Shown: positions 13,367 through 27,600, numbered from the stretch's first letter. The stretch: DNA of 64,000 bases from Cucumis sativus (GCF_000004075.3 NC_026658.2:14062075-14126074); one strand, 5' to 3'. Notes: generated by a model from the letters alone, not told the origin. Program-made: numbers and translations.

Positions 13367-15180
13367 AATTAGTAATATTAAAAGGAAGGGTTTAGGAAAA
13401 GCAGTTAATTAAAATGAAAACATTAAGCGTGACTCCCTAAGTTTAAAATTATGTTTGACCATTTAATTGGTTTTCGCACCCGTCAAACTCACCCCAACAA
13501 CAATCACATTCTAACATGTTAGTAATAATAATAATAATAATGTATAGTTTTTAATTACATTTTCATTATACATATCATATAATTAATAATTAATAATAAT
13601 ATGTGTGTACAAATGTTTTTATAATTATGCCTCATTTGCCAAATCTATATATTTAACATTTTAACCATCAATTTCAGAGAGTCCATCTACTGAAATTACC
13701 AAATTAATAATTAAAATGTTAATTAATTAATTAATCAAGTATCAATATGTTAAATAGGATCCAATTAATCCCACTTCAATTATTATCACTGCCTCTTCGA
13801 TTCAAACTACAAAACATTATGCTTATTGGAATATATGATAATCATAATTTAACAGAGTAGTTAGAATTGTAATTTGCAATATAATGAGTAATAACAATTT
13901 GGAAAACCAAAGATTGGTTGCGGTAAAAACAATATATATTTCAAATAGTTAATCTTTGATATGTAAATTATTTCAAATACGATAAAATACGAATTAATCA
14001 TACTGTACTAATGCATCAGATTGAGAAATTCTCGATAATACGATCATACTGTACTAAGCATACTAAGCAAAACTAATTATGTACAAAAGAAAACGATACT
14101 TTATTTTAGGTATATATTTTTTAACTTGTAATTTACAGAATAGACATTTGAAATTAAACTCTAGGTAGTCCATTAGCCAAATGCTGTGAAGAAAAGATGA
14201 ATCTTATTTTTACCCAGAAAATGAAAAACACAACACACAATCGTGTATTTTTATATAGGATCATAATATATTTAAAAAACGACTAATTAAAAAATAGAAG
14301 TAGAACACACACACACACACAAAAAAAAAAAAAAAAATAGTATAATCAGATTGAGAGGGGCAATCCAAACTGTATGGGAAACCCTAAAGATTGGATGAAG
14401 AATGTTCCAAGCAAATGATATATATGTTATAAATTTAATTTACATACAAAAACTATTATTTCAGTTGCATGCAGCAGCATATGATGCAATATGCTTTTCT
14501 CTTAATTTATATATTCATATGAATAATAATTTGATTTCCCATGAGCCCTTACACTATTTTCTTCCTGATATATAATATAGATTCAAAAAATTCGATCCCA
14601 ATCAGGAAACGAAATCCATGTGTAGATATGCTGTTTTCTTTTTAATAATAATAATAATAAGTAGACAAAAGTTGAAAATATTTACTGTCAGATTAAATAA
14701 ATATACACATGGTCCTGACAAAACTTAAGGTGTCAGAGTTAAAAGACTAAAAAGTTGGGAAGTTCAAGAATAGAAGCACAAAAAGAATTAAAAAGAAGAT
14801 GTAAAAAAGAAAAAAAAGAGTTGAACAAACCTGACAATGGGGTAAAGAATTGTTCTTATAAGTTTCCGTTGACTGAAATTTGCACCAGAAAAAAAAGTGG
14901 AAAATCCCACCTCTCTTCCCAATTCATTTGTATTAAAACATTGCAATAATTATTAATTTGCTATACAACAGTCTATTTACGCTTGTGTCTATTACAAATG
15001 GATTGAAATAGAATGTATGAGATAATATATATCACTTTTGTCATGCATTTATCAGATAGTATAAGATCTAAAGTTTTTGAAAAATCAATGCATGGATATA
15101 ATGGTTTAGTTAATATGATTATATAGTTTATGATTTTAACTAATATATACAACTCCATAAGTTATGTGTATAAATTGATG
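11860..15180. other. AT-rich region upstream of PLT
   Basis: No coding exon is recognised. It holds a long AT dinucleotide microsatellite at about 13305-13363, a short ATA/ATT run near 13529-13540, and an AC run followed by poly-A near 14307-14337. It may be promoter DNA of the PLT gene or a long 5' UTR intron. Confidence 0.5.
13305..13363. repeat. (AT)n microsatellite
   Basis: About 29 uninterrupted AT units, one of the two longest simple repeats in the window and likely to be length-polymorphic. Confidence 0.95.
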
Positions 15181-15199
15181 AGTTAGGACAGCAGATCAA

Positions 15200-15560
15200 C
15201 TGGAACTTTTCAGGTAAAACCAGTAGAATAAGAAAAGATGAAGAAGAGATGAGGAAGGGTTTTGAAAGGAAGAAGTGTGTGAAATGAAGAAAGTTTGTTG
15301 AGGGCTTGACTAATGTTTTGTATGTGTTGAAAGGGTGAATTAAAAAAAGTAAAAGAGATTATGGAAGAAAGTAAATGGGGTTTAGATGTTCAAGAAAAGA
15401 AGTAAAAGGCGATGGAAACTGATGTTTGTATGGGAATTGAAAATAAGGGTTTAATATATGGGATTAGATTAGGGCACCGTCAAATTGCGGTGAAGACGGC
15501 CAATGAGAAACAGAGGGCCTTTCAGATTCGGAGGAATGTGACCGACACGTGTCGCTTTCC
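15200..15560 (-). promoter_or_regulatory. candidate promoter and leader, minus strand
   Basis: Read on the minus strand, a G-box-like CACGTGTC core lies at about 15546-15553 and a CATATATTAA TATA-like box at about 15454-15463. These are followed by roughly 230 bases of CT-rich, ATG-poor sequence typical of plant 5' UTRs. No ORF starts in it. The next gene on this strand is PLT, about 4 kb downstream, so this may be its distal promoter and first leader exon or a non-coding transcription unit. It is inferred from composition and motifs only. Confidence 0.35.
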
Positions 15561-16519
15561 TTTTTGTTACCTTTTGCACTAATAACCACGTAAGACGACG
15601 AACAAACAACGTGGCTTTGACCACAAACACACCAATGCCCCAAATATCTCTTTATATATTTCAACTTTACAACTAATCTCCCACCATATTTTACTATCCA
15701 ACTAAACACAAAAATCCTTCTTTTCTCCTTAACCTCCAAAATTATTACAATTATTCGTGGATAACTCGAGTTATTTCATATGAAGCGGAAATCAATATTA
15801 TATTATTAAACAAATTATTTTTTTCATTATATTTTTTGAACAATAACGATGTATGTAGCAACATCTTTTTAAAAATGGTAAAATTGGCCAAATCTATATA
15901 TATATATAGATCAAATATCACTAATCCTATTCTACAACCTCAAAACATGTTTTTCATATTTTCTTAAAAGAATATAAGATAGCCTTCCTACTACTACAAA
16001 CCGATTATTTTAGAAATATCCACCGATCTCGACATTTTGTTGATATATATTTACGTTAAAATTTAAAATCGTCTATTCTTTTAAACACAAAATTTCAATC
16101 GATTTTAAAACTCATACAATTTGTTAACTTTTTCCCAAACACAATTAGCTACATACAATTGTAAACCTAACTCAAATCTTAAGCCCTAATAAGTCCATGA
16201 TCGTTTTTATATATACTTTGTTCCAATCAACATATTTTTCAAAAACATTACTACCACCATCGTCATGATCGTGTATAAATTGCTTCAAGCTAAAAGTCGC
16301 TCTAGAAAGTAATTTAGAATTAGGGAATGCATGGGAACGTTGTTTAAATTGAATAAGTATATAAAAGTTTTAAAAAAAGGGACAGAAAAGGTAAATACGA
16401 AGAGGAGAAGAGGGTTTTTATGGAGGAGGAAAAATCACACGATAATCCATATAGAGAATAGAAAAAAAAAAGTTTTTTAAAAAAAAGAGAGAAAAGAATT
16501 TTGTTAAATTCAATTGAAT

Positions 16520-16740
16520 TTTCCAATAAACTTAATGGGAGGAATCGCCGGGAAAGTGCTCGTGTCGCCTCGAATCCAAACAAACTCTAAAAACCCTCCA
16601 TCTAATTAACCAATTAATTAATTCCCCCTTTGCATAATATTTCTTCTGTTCTATTTTTCTTTTTTCTAGGGTTAGGGTTAGGGTTTTAACAGCTGCATGC
16701 CTTGTTTCACTGTCATCCATCCAATATGAGAATGTATGCA
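16520..16740 (+). promoter_or_regulatory. telo-box promoter-like island
   Basis: A GC-richer island ending in a triple AGGGTT telomere-like run at about 16668-16687, followed by a CT-rich stretch on the plus strand. Telo-boxes of this form are common near transcription starts of housekeeping plant genes. No coding exon follows on either strand, so its target is unknown. Confidence 0.35.
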
Positions 16741-19700
16741 TTTTTCTTTTTCTTCTTTTTTTTGGGATCTGAATTGTTTTCCAATAAACAAACCCAAATT
16801 GGTTGTATTTGATTTCTCTTAATTTTATGAATCGTTTTTCTTATGTTGGTCATTCAGCTTTTGATTTTATTGGGTTTGAACTCTTAATTGTTCAAATTAC
16901 TTTGTAAATTGAGCTAATTAATGAGTTAGTTAAAACTATAATCTAGGTCAAACAAATTCATCCAGTTGTTTTTATTCTTTAAAAGAAATTATTTTAGTGA
17001 AATCATTTATCTTGGGATATACTCAAAAAAAAAAAAAAAAAGAAGTGTTATTGGGATCATTTATAATGGCCTCATTAATTAGGGCAATCTTAGTATTGTT
17101 TCTTAGAAGTTGGCTAAATTACTCCCCATCAATTAGGCTTTTTAATTGCTAATTACATTTTCTCCCATTTAAATTTGGCCAGTTAATGAGTAAATTAAGG
17201 AGGATTTATCCAATAAGACATTATGAATACAACACAATAAGGTCAAAGTAAACTTAACTCAATGCTTATTAGGATGACCTTTCATGCAACAATGTTGTAT
17301 TAATAATTAAACATAGTTCAATTGATTGATATAGCTCTATAGTTAAAAGATTTTATTTATTCGTAAATTGAATTTACACTTCTAAAATTGATATTTTTTT
17401 TAAAAATTAAGTATTACGGAAAGAATATATTTTCTTTTTTTATTACACAAAAAAATTATGTTCGTAAATATTAATATTAGTGTAATTTACATTATATGAT
17501 CTTCACACTACACTCTGTGGGATCGTAACGTAAGAAAAAAAAAATTGCCACCCATATTAGTACTTTCCTTCAGTTTGGTTTGTATACTTTCTTGCTCCGA
17601 AATTTAATGAGAGTACTAAGAAGTATTAATCTAGTTGAGAGTTTTTGACACATCTATTAATTTCTACGTAACTTATTAAAAATAACACAACTCCGTTACT
17701 TTATACGTGAAAAGAAAAGTTTGACCTATTATACATTGATTATTACTATTCATTCTTTAAATTTTCTTTTGAGTAATTATTATTATTATTTTGTTAGAAT
17801 ATAATTCTAGTATATATTATTTGAGTTTCATTTTAAAAATTAAAGGTCTAAATTTAGTCAATTTTCTTTAAATAAACCTTAAAGTTAATTTTTTAATTAT
17901 CAAATTAGTTTTTTTAAAAAAACAATTTGATCAATGAAAGAAAACACATAATAACATGAATATGATTTAAAAATATACCAAATTAAAACTAATAAACTTT
18001 TTTAAATTAAAACAATTAACAATAGGCTTAACTCTATAAACTATTTCTAAAACTGTACTAACACCAAATTTGAAATTTAGATATTCAAAATACAAACACT
18101 AAAATATAACAAATTCCAAAATATATATGAATATTAATAATCTAATTATTTAAAAGAAGAACAATAAATTGTTGGCAATATATATGTCAAGTATTAAAAA
18201 TTTTAATTACACGTCAAACATTTTTATCGATACTTTTAGATTATCTCAAGTATTAAATAATGAATTGACATTTTCAATATTTCATAAATAAAAATGATTT
18301 GTTTGAAATAAATGTGAAAAGCTTAATTATGAATACATTAAAAAGTTTTTAATATATATTTGTTATCAACAAAATTGAGATCTCACATCTTTGTAGACAC
18401 AATGATCACACTTTAAATTTGAAGTATATATTTTGTGCATCAAAGTTCACATTTTATTTCTTTTAGTTAAACACCAATTAGATATCAATTAACAAATCGA
18501 AATTGCAGCAAATCTCGAGTTATATTCGGCTCTCGACCACCGTTAAACAAATAATCAAACTTAGCACATAATTATTAAATTATATTATTGTACTCTTTCT
18601 TCCATGGATATATCGACATTTTTATCTTTTCTAATTCCCATAAAATTAAAATCAAATTACAAAGGTTTTAACTAATTAATTCAAACTATTAACTTTTCCA
18701 AGTTTACTCAAAACACAGTTTAAATTGATTCAATTAATATAAAACTACAAGTATTATTATCAAGATAATGATACAGTTATTAATTATCAAATGTTGAATT
18801 ATTGATACAATCTATTAGAATTAGTATAAATTAATGGAGGATATTTTTAGATATGTTTCTTCCCAATTGATTATTTAAAGTTGATAGAGTGATCAAGTTG
18901 CATGGCGTTCCCTCGACAGTCCCACCAAAAACAAAAGACAAAATAGAAAAGAAAAGAATATATGAAATTATAATATATATATATATATATATATTATGTA
19001 TAATTATACTTATAATTATAAATTAAGTGAGACAAAATTGGATGATGAGTTCAAAATTGTTAATTCCCACGAAACATGCATCTTCAAATGGCATGTGCAT
19101 GGCATTGTCTTGTTCTATGCAATCCCATAAAAATTAATCACTAAAATTCAACCCATTCTCTAATTATGTTTCTATATTTAAATATATATAATCTCACAAA
19201 CCCTTCAAATCCTATCATTATATATATAAATATATATATATATCTTTAATTTTCCCAGGATTATTTTCTACATTTTCATATGAATCTGGAGGACCACTCA
19301 AATATAATTAACTAGCTTTTACTGCCTAATAGTATATGCAATGTTTACAGTAAATAATTTGATTTTGTCTCCTTGGGACGTGGAGTTCAAATCTCTCATC
19401 CTTACATTATTAGGGGTCGAAATCCAAAATGGCTTAGCCATGTTGCTTAATTGTTTGAAGAGATATACAATGATTCCAACTTAACTTAGATATCTTGAGA
19501 GTGAATTTCTAATTGATTGAGTTATATACTTATATTAATGCATCAAATATATAATAGTTCATTGCATTATATATGTACTTTGAACCTAAACCAACTTAAA
19601 TCTACTAATGAAGTATATGACTTGTGGAGTTTTATTTATAAAACCTATAAATAATTAAATTTTATATTACTGATTAAAGACATTATTATTTCTTCATCCA

Positions 19701-20700
19701 AATTTAAATTTTATATTAGGAGGAAAAGTAAGTTTAACTAAAAAAATAATCGATTAATACTTCATCGATTGAAGGTTGAAGATTCAAATCCTTCCTATAT
19801 CTCCGATAATAAAACCAAAATTTGAGTGAAGTCATCGTATAAAATTGTCCAGAGAAATTGACATAATCACAAAAGTACATAATGAACGTAGGTCGTTAAC
19901 TTTACCAACTTGCATGTATAAATCAATGAATAAAGCATGAGTACCTTTTTAAATGTTAGATGATGAAACTCTTCGTAAATGTCTTAGAAAAATACAAACT
20001 TGTGTACTAAAAATTTCGGTCGATCCAAATTTTGGATCAACTAACATACCGTATGGGTTAGTGACTAAGTAGTCCGAACAACTTCACCATTCATAGATTG
20101 ATCAATGGCCATATATTGGGCTACAAAGAAACCTGGAAGGCTGTAACTATGCAAAATGTAAGTCATTAATTGAGTCCAATTCAATAGCAGCTAAAAAGGC
20201 AGTCACTGTTTAAGCAATTGGCGATGGTGATATTTTATGAATACGAATGGAATCCATCAACAGTCCTATTTTTGGCTTCTTCTATTGGAGAAGTGGTCCA
20301 CTGACCTCAGATTCCATTGCAACCCAAAAGCTTTAACCCTTTTCCTTTTTGTCTACTTTCCTCTCTCAAATATCAGTGCCAGTTTCTTTCAAACATAGAA
20401 ACCAAAAATAGAATCTTTCTTTTCTACTACAAAACTACTTTTTCACAAAACACTATCTGACATTCAGAATCACTCAAATTTTAATGTAAATAAACATACT
20501 ATGCTTAAAGAGAGATCAACCGTTCACCTTTAAGCTTCTACTCACTAAAGTACACACAGTATGGTTAAATTGAAACGGCAATATATACCATTTAACAAAT
20601 TAATACGATTCAAATAACTAATGCTATTGAGGTACAAATAAGTTTATACCAATTCAGATAGAATATAGCTAAAACAGGCTAGAGTTTGATGTTCACAAAA
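16741..20700. other. AT-rich intergenic region
   Basis: No coding exon recognised. It contains a TA run at about 18972-18994. Short segments near 19385-19400 and 19765-19795 contain a GTTCAAATCC-like string resembling the B box of tRNA-derived sequences, but no A box or tRNA fold was seen. A somewhat more complex stretch at about 20040-20340 has no recognisable ORF. Confidence 0.5.
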
Positions 20701-21238
20701 GAGACTTCTGGTAAGATACTACCAAAATACATGGATTAGAAAAAGACACTTCCATGTTAAAAAACACACGGCAACTGAACCACTATGCCCATTCACTATG
20801 ATTGCCAGTGAAAATCTGGAATAAAATGTAGCAGCTGAAAAACAGATACTGCTGTTTTGGATTTCAAGTGAGGTTGAACATCTAGAACAAGGAAACCCCT
20901 TGACAAGTTGATGCAAATTAAGATAATAAGTACAGCTTGGAAGATCAAACATAAGGGCATAGGAAAATAATAAACAGCAAGGTCACTCAGTCAAGAGAAT
21001 GGCTACAAAACACAGAGGAAGCATTAGAAGGCCAATAACGATGATGTCCATTAAGACAAGCACAAACAAAGAATCACAAAGCAAATAGAACTTTCAGAAT
21101 TCAGATATATTGTAACTGCAATCTCTTCAACATATATATGAACATAAAGCAAAAATACATAGATTTGCAGCATATCATAATCCCATCTCACACCTGGATA
21201 TGAACATCAATTTAGGACACATACATGTCAAGAGAAAT

Positions 21239-21745
21239 CTAGATCTTATCCAGCTTCTGAGCCTTGACAACAGGATTGGCTTTGGATATGGCGTTTTGCG
21301 CAGCCATGTGATAATCAAAGGGGCAGTCATGTTTGTCAGAGTAACGATGAACTGCACAAAATACATTACCACACCGACAATTGAAGCCTGTTAAACCAAC
21401 ACGCTTTTTGCAAGAGTTGCAACGTTTTGGACCCTCACTTGGTTTCTCACCCTCCACAGATCCCATTGCAGGCAGTGCATGTGATTGAACAGTCTTCGGT
21501 TCCACAGAAATGGCACCATCGGTAACACTTTCAGGTACTTCCACACTGCCACTAGATGATCCATTGACAAAATTTTCAATAGATGAAGCAGCAAGTTTAG
21601 CCTGATCTTGTTTCAGCATCATATCTTTATGACACTTGGAGCACATGTTCATAGTGGCTGCACTACCAAAGAAGCCACAGTTGTTGATGCAGAGGAAGGG
21701 CCCTTCCGGGGGAGCTTGGCATCCAGCCTCATCATGGGGATCCAT
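21239..21745 (-). CDS. A20/AN1 zinc-finger stress-associated protein
   Basis: A 168-aa plant SAP, a family linked to abiotic stress responses and ubiquitin binding. The A20 finger has C19-x3-C23-x11-C35-x2-C38. The AN1 finger has C109-x2-C112-x10-C123-x1-C125-x4-C130-x2-H133-x5-H139-x1-C141, all canonical zinc ligands. A Ser- and acid-rich linker separates them, and the protein ends in the basic, low-complexity tail common in the family. The CDS is a single exon, as in most plant SAPs. The Met at 21745 is the first in frame and lies 13 bases after an intron acceptor (AG at 21759-21760). Residues around the fingers give no sign of damage. I do not assign an individual SAP number. Confidence 0.95.
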   Translation of the reverse strand: MDPHDEAGCQAPPEGPFLCINNCGFFGSAATMNMCSKCHKDMMLKQDQAKLAASSIENFVNGSSSGSVEVPESVTDGAISVEPKTVQSHALPAMGSVEGEKPSEGPKRCNSCKKRVGLTGFNCRCGNVFCAVHRYSDKHDCPFDYHMAAQNAISKANPVVKAQKLDKI

Positions 21746-23700
21746 CTTTTAGAGTATACTGCATTAAAATCACTTAAAAAATACTCAAAAAGAAAAGATA
21801 TAATTTAACACGAGAATGACCTAACTCCAAGAGTGGGGCATAAAGCTTAAGGTATGGCTCAAAAAATCACATAGGCCAATAACTTGGAATATGAAATATC
21901 TCATGTGGTTCCTACCCTGCAAACATTCTAGACTCAGGAATCTGGTTCTACGTACCACTCCTGAATGTGTGACAACGATACATGAGAAAGATTGAGATAT
22001 TTTTTCAGGTAGCCAGAAGTAAGCTTACCGGATGGGGTGGGGTGGGTGATACCTCTACAGTTAAGTTAATTTTTTTTTCTCATAGATCTATGAGAATGTC
22101 ACAGCGCATTACCAGACAACTACATTCGTCCACATACATGTAAGCATCTAAATAAATGGCCACATATACAACATCCACACACAATAATTATAGTTGAAAG
22201 TAGTGGGATGCAATATATCCAGATCTGCCATCTAAAATTCTGAAAATTGTAATTGCCTCCAAATGCTAATTACATATTTTCGTCCATAAACTTTGGTATA
22301 TACATCACTCTGGTCCTCTAAACTCACTAGTCACTACTATTCCAAAATCAAAGTTTGACAAGAAACTAAATATTCATACAGTAACTCTATGCTGACAATG
22401 AAAAATTAATCACGTCAATGCCTCATTATCAAATTAATAGCTAGACTTGAAAATAAAATAGTTAGATCAATGAAATTTGACTAGTTTGGAGATCGAGTAC
22501 ATGGCCAAAACAACAAATCACTGGACAAACATTTGCCAGTTTAAATTGTTCAATCCTCTAACTGTAATACCACATTCACTTTCAGCCATTGAACTTTTAA
22601 GCACTTGAGTCAGTGAATATAGGGTGGGGGTGAGACCAGCAAGTAGGATGAAAAAAAAAAAAGGAATTCAGCAAGCCCAAGTTCCATCCTCTTCAAATTC
22701 CCCTCTTAAACGTCTCTTTGTCTCCCACAGGAAGTTTGTTGACGAAAGTTAACTTAATGCCATAAGGTCTCAACCTCAATCTTAAAGTAGTTTTCTCTCT
22801 TCACTTCCAATAGTAACTTAATAGACTAGTTCTAGCACAAAACAAAGGTGTTAGCTACAAAAACAGTACCTCGCATCATCTAAGGTAAGAGCATAACAAA
22901 ACTTATGCACAAGATGCTAAGGCCGAGACTGATGGATCTCCTCGTTGGTATATCTCATCGAAGAGAATACGCAATTCATTTTTAAGAACAAAGGTAGTAA
23001 CCCAGTCTAATATTTTGAGCTTAATTTCAGAACCACTCTCATTTTCTCTACACTTCTAGCAACCCAATTGTAAAAAAGAACTGTAATTCAATCACCATAT
23101 AGAATCAAATGAAATTTCAATACGTTTCATTGGCAGATAGAAAAAACAAAAAAAACAAAAAAAAACCCCATGTGCCTCCGTGGATCAAATAACAGAAACG
23201 ATTATATATATAAAAAAACCCCAATATAGAAGCTTGCAAGCATTACCCAGAACCCCCACTCTTTTAATTCATACGCTAACAACAGAAGAACAGAGGTTAA
23301 AAAAATTTGAACAGGGGAAAAAGTGTTGAGAGAAGGGAAGAACATAAGCCCTAACCTGAGGAAAGATATCTCCGAGAGAGGAATCTTGCTTCTGGATGTG
23401 GATGGAAGAACTCAGAATCCCATGGAAAAGTAAAACCCCAGCTTCAAAATGTAAACAATTATAACAAACAGAAAATCAGGGAGGAAATGGAATTACTCAT
23501 ACATGATCGCTTAAACAATCAAATAAAGATTTAATCCAAATAAATTGGCGCAAAAATAGCAAGAATTCATATATATACACACAAACATATATATATATAT
23601 ATTAAAAAAAAGAAACCTAACCTGAAGAGTTCCTTTTTGAATGAGTGAGGAGAGAGAGAAAAAGGAGAGAGGGTTTCTTCTCTCTGCTCTGCTCCTTTAG
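21746..23700 (-). other. SAP 5' leader with UTR intron
   Basis: On the minus strand a TGCAG acceptor ends at 21759, just before the start codon. Two good donors face it: CAG|GTTAGG at 23622/23621 and CAG|GTTAGG at 23356/23355. Sequence upstream of each, 23622-23700 and about 23357-23430, is CT/GA-rich leader-like DNA. The gene therefore has a 5' UTR intron of 1.6 to 1.9 kb, with alternative first exons or an extra leader exon. Leader introns are usual in SAP genes. Confidence 0.6.
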
Positions 23701-24606
23701 GCTTAGGATGGAGAAAGTAAATAAAAAGAAGATTATCCCTTGAAGTGAACCCCTCTTTACACGTGCCATCTTTCTATTCGTTCCTTTGTCTTCTTCCCTT
23801 CCCTTTTATAATTCTTAATTCAATAATCTGCTTCATTTCTTGTATCAAATATTTTACGTAGTAACCATTTTTTCTCTTTACAAAAACAAACAAACAAATT
23901 AAAATAATATGAGACTTGGTTTACTCTTCAATTTAGTACATTCTATACATTAATTTTGAGACTACAACACTTACGAAGAATACGATGCACTATATATCAC
24001 TTTAGGGCTTGTTCAAGCTTATGTCTATGTACACTTTGAACCTTCCTCAAGTCATCGACTTATTATCAAGTCCATAAAATGTTTCATTCATTCACTGAAC
24101 TCTAAATTTTTACTGATGTAAAAAGCAATTCAATAAAGAAAGAGGGAATTGGTAAGTTTAAAGGGTAAATAAGAAGATATAAAAAACAAAAAAAATTGAA
24201 GTTTTAAGGAAGGAGTGAAGAGAGAAGAAATGGGAAGAATTAAGTAAAGGATAAACCAGTGTGTAAGATAAACAGGAATGATGGATACAACAAGAAGAAG
24301 GTAACCAAAACCAAAGCAAAAAGTGCCCGACTTTCTTGGACTACTTTGCTAAACCATCTCTTTCTTTCGCCATAAAGATTCTCTCCGAAACCCCTTTAAT
24401 CCACTTTCCTCTAAAGTAGAAGAAAATATTTTTATATTTGGTTCAATAGCAGCGGCAAGTTTCTCGCTGCTTGCAGAATATAGTCAGCTCCTTCAACATT
24501 TGTTTCTGAATTTCTAAGGTTTAAAAGCCCTCGAATCGTTTCGGGGGTTTTTATTGCTGTGATTACAGACGCCTTTGAATCCAGGATACAACTCTACTAA
24601 ACTTAC
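23701..24606. promoter_or_regulatory. divergent promoter region, SAP and zinc transporter
   Basis: The SAP gene reads left and the zinc transporter reads right from this interval. The last 240 bases (about 24370-24606) look like the transporter's 5' UTR and contain no upstream ATG. No convincing TATA box could be fixed for either gene. Shared regulation is possible but not shown. Confidence 0.45.
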
Positions 24607-27600
24607 ATGGCTTCTCAGGTGTTGGTAGCTTTGGCACTTTCGCTTGTGGGTGGATTCAGTACTTCTCTAGGTTTGTCAAGTTTATTCGTGTAATTTGTTA
24701 TGTGGGTCTGCTTTCATTTCAGTAATACGTAATGGGATTCTTTGTAGAGTTCGTTGGGTATTTGCTTGGTTTCTTTTTTCATTTCTTTTTTGTTTCTACC
24801 GTTTGTTCTTCATTCTTGATCATCTTTGATTATGTTTTGAAGTATTTGTTAACTGGGTAGTGAAATGTTTCTTTAATCATATGTCAAGAAGTAAATTGAT
24901 GTTTGGCAAATTAGTTATGATTGTGCTTCATCTAGTATTTTCAGTCTCAAAATTGTGGATGCTATATTGTTAGGATGTATCTATCTGGTCACGAGGCTTT
25001 GAAGTGGATCAGCTTGTGAGAATCATGGGAAATTGTTACTGCCGATGCTTTTCTTGACGATAATTTTCTTGTTTTGACTTCTTGAAAACCATTTTCTCAA
25101 TTGCCGATAACTGAGTTCCCCCGTTTGGCTACTGTGCTCATTCACGTGGAGAACACTTTAAAGTCATATGACTTCACGTGTTTTTATTATTTCACTGGTC
25201 CCATTTTTTTTCTCCAGAACTTCCCTCGTTTCATTCTGTGAAACAAGTTTTATGAGTCCTATTGTACACAAACCATTCTACTTTAACTTTCCATCATCCA
25301 TGCTTAATTTTGACAAAGAAGAATCAGGATGGTCTCCTATCCTCTCTCTCTGGGGTGGGGTTTGGAACTTGGTTATTTTCAATTTTTAGTGGCACAGCTA
25401 TTGAGCTTTGGCACCTGCTTATCACTGATGCTCCATAAAAATTTTAATGCATTAGACTCATTTCTGTTCATAACATTTGGAACAGGTGCACTTTTTGTGG
25501 TTCTCAGCGGGGCTCCAAATTTGAAGATGCTTGGTCTTTTACAGGTGATGCTTGGAGGTTTTCTTTTTTGGTTCTTTTGGAGAGGGGGGGCTTTGTAGCA
25601 TAAATTCAATGCTAGAATATTGTTCATTGGTTCTTATCCAAAAAAGAATATTGTTCATTAGTGGCCATAAAAGGCTAATCGTTTTCTGTCATTTCTACTT
25701 TGTGATCAATGAAAATTGAAAACAAATTTCATTCTTATGGTTACTATACAGTTTTGTCATGCCTTACACCTTGCTTTGCTTATGTGAGGATCATGTGGAT
25801 TCTTCCTCAATATCTTTAGAAAATGCTAAAATTGAAAAAAAAGAAAAAGATAAGAGAGAAAGGAAAGAAAGAAAGCATAGAACTAAACTTAAAAAAGGAA
25901 GAAGAAGATGAAAGGGACTACCTTATCTTTTAAAAAAGGTGGAAGCTGTGCTTTTTCTTCTTCTTTCCTGTTCCTTTTATCCATCTTTGAAGGAATGGAA
26001 TAATGTCCAGGATTGAATCCAACTTAAACTCCAACAGTCCAACTCTTTCTAATTGTAGTAATTTAGCATGAATTTAAGTAGCTAAAGTTTATATTATGGG
26101 TTACTACAGTATAGTATTATCTTTTTAACTTTAAAATAGCCATAATTCCTGCAATAAGGAGTGCTGTTAAATACAATAGTTTCTTACCATGTAGCCATTA
26201 ACTTATTGTTAAAGTTGGTTATACTCCATGGATTAGTCTAAATTACCAAGTCTGATATGCAGGGATTTGCTGCAGGTTTAATGTTGAGCATTTCGTTCCT
26301 GGATTTAGCTCATAATGCTATTAACTCAATTGGATTCTTAAAAGGAAATCTTTGGGTAAATAATTATTCAGCATTTCATCTGATATGTGTTATTAGCCCT
26401 TATTGAATGATTTCAACTATTATATTTATGAAGTGTCTTGTTATCCGTGCTGCAGTTTTTTGCTGGTGTAATCTTCTTTGCCTTTATTGCTCACTTTATT
26501 CCAGAACCCTCACTTGGTCCTGTTTCAGATACCAAACGTAGGAAGGTTGGTATTCATTCTAATCTAAAATCACTTTCTGATAAGGCTTTCTAAAAATGAG
26601 TAACATTAATTTTATCTCTAGAGTTTAACTCTATATTGGATAATAGGACAAGGACGAAGGTGGCAAGGATATTATGAAAAAGCATCGTCGTCAGGTTCTG
26701 TACAGTGGGATAATAACAGCAATAGGTACGCATACAACTGTCGTGTTCAAATGGTATTACTTTATGTTCTCTATCAATTTGTCCAAGATATGCATAGGTT
26801 TCTTTAAACCCGATGGTCAAGCTAGTTGAGTCATGAATGCTTAGAGAAACACTAATGTTGAATAATTTACTTTCACCATTGAACCACACATCCTGAAAAT
26901 TAAGAACATCGTTAATTTAGTCTAATGAAATGCAGGAATAAGCTTACATAACTTTCCAGAAGGGATGGCTGTTTTTCTTGGATCAGTTAAGGTATACCTC
27001 AGCATATCCCTTCATTAATTCTTATTGGATTATGTAGTTTGATATCCAGTTTAAAGATACTCAAATAATAAACTCCAGAAAAGGTATTATTTCCTGCTTC
27101 AGAAAACTATAAATGTTTTAATGTTGGAGTGTTGCTTATTCATTTGTATCAGAAGCATATGACATGGACAAGGAGCCTATATTCTTATCTGTGAGGTTTC
27201 AATACCCAAGCATTCGGAGAGACCTGGACTCTCTCAAAACAACGCTCACAAATTCTACCGATCCCCAAACCATCTAAATCATCCTATTAATAAGCCTTCA
27301 CTAACCAACTCCTACTATATATATATGCTTCTAATATATTCATACTATCCCTATCCCCTATCATTTTCCTACAAACACTCCAAAAAATACTGTTACTTTC
27401 TCCTCTCTTTTTTCCCCTAGAAAAGGATACATGACTTTTTATTAAGGAAATGAGAAGAGACTCTAATGCTCTTATACAACTAAATACATAAACCAAATCA
27501 CAACAGTGATGAAGAAAAAGAAGAAACTTAAAGATATAAAATTATAAAGGTGTAATTAAAGCAGGCCCTTTCAAACTTTTTGGAGAGAACACTTTGAAGA

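Noticed and set aside
15464..15739. 91-codon minus-strand ORF
   Set aside because: No recognised domain, and it overlaps the G-box and TATA-like promoter signals; more likely a chance ORF.
19760..19800. tRNA B-box-like GTTCAAATCC strings as SINE or tRNA evidence
   Set aside because: No matching A box, no cloverleaf and no poly-A tail at the right distance.
25168..25598. ORFs of 73 and 89 codons in the zinc transporter
   Set aside because: They lie mostly in intron 1; only 25486-25544 is coding, and that is used in the spliced model.
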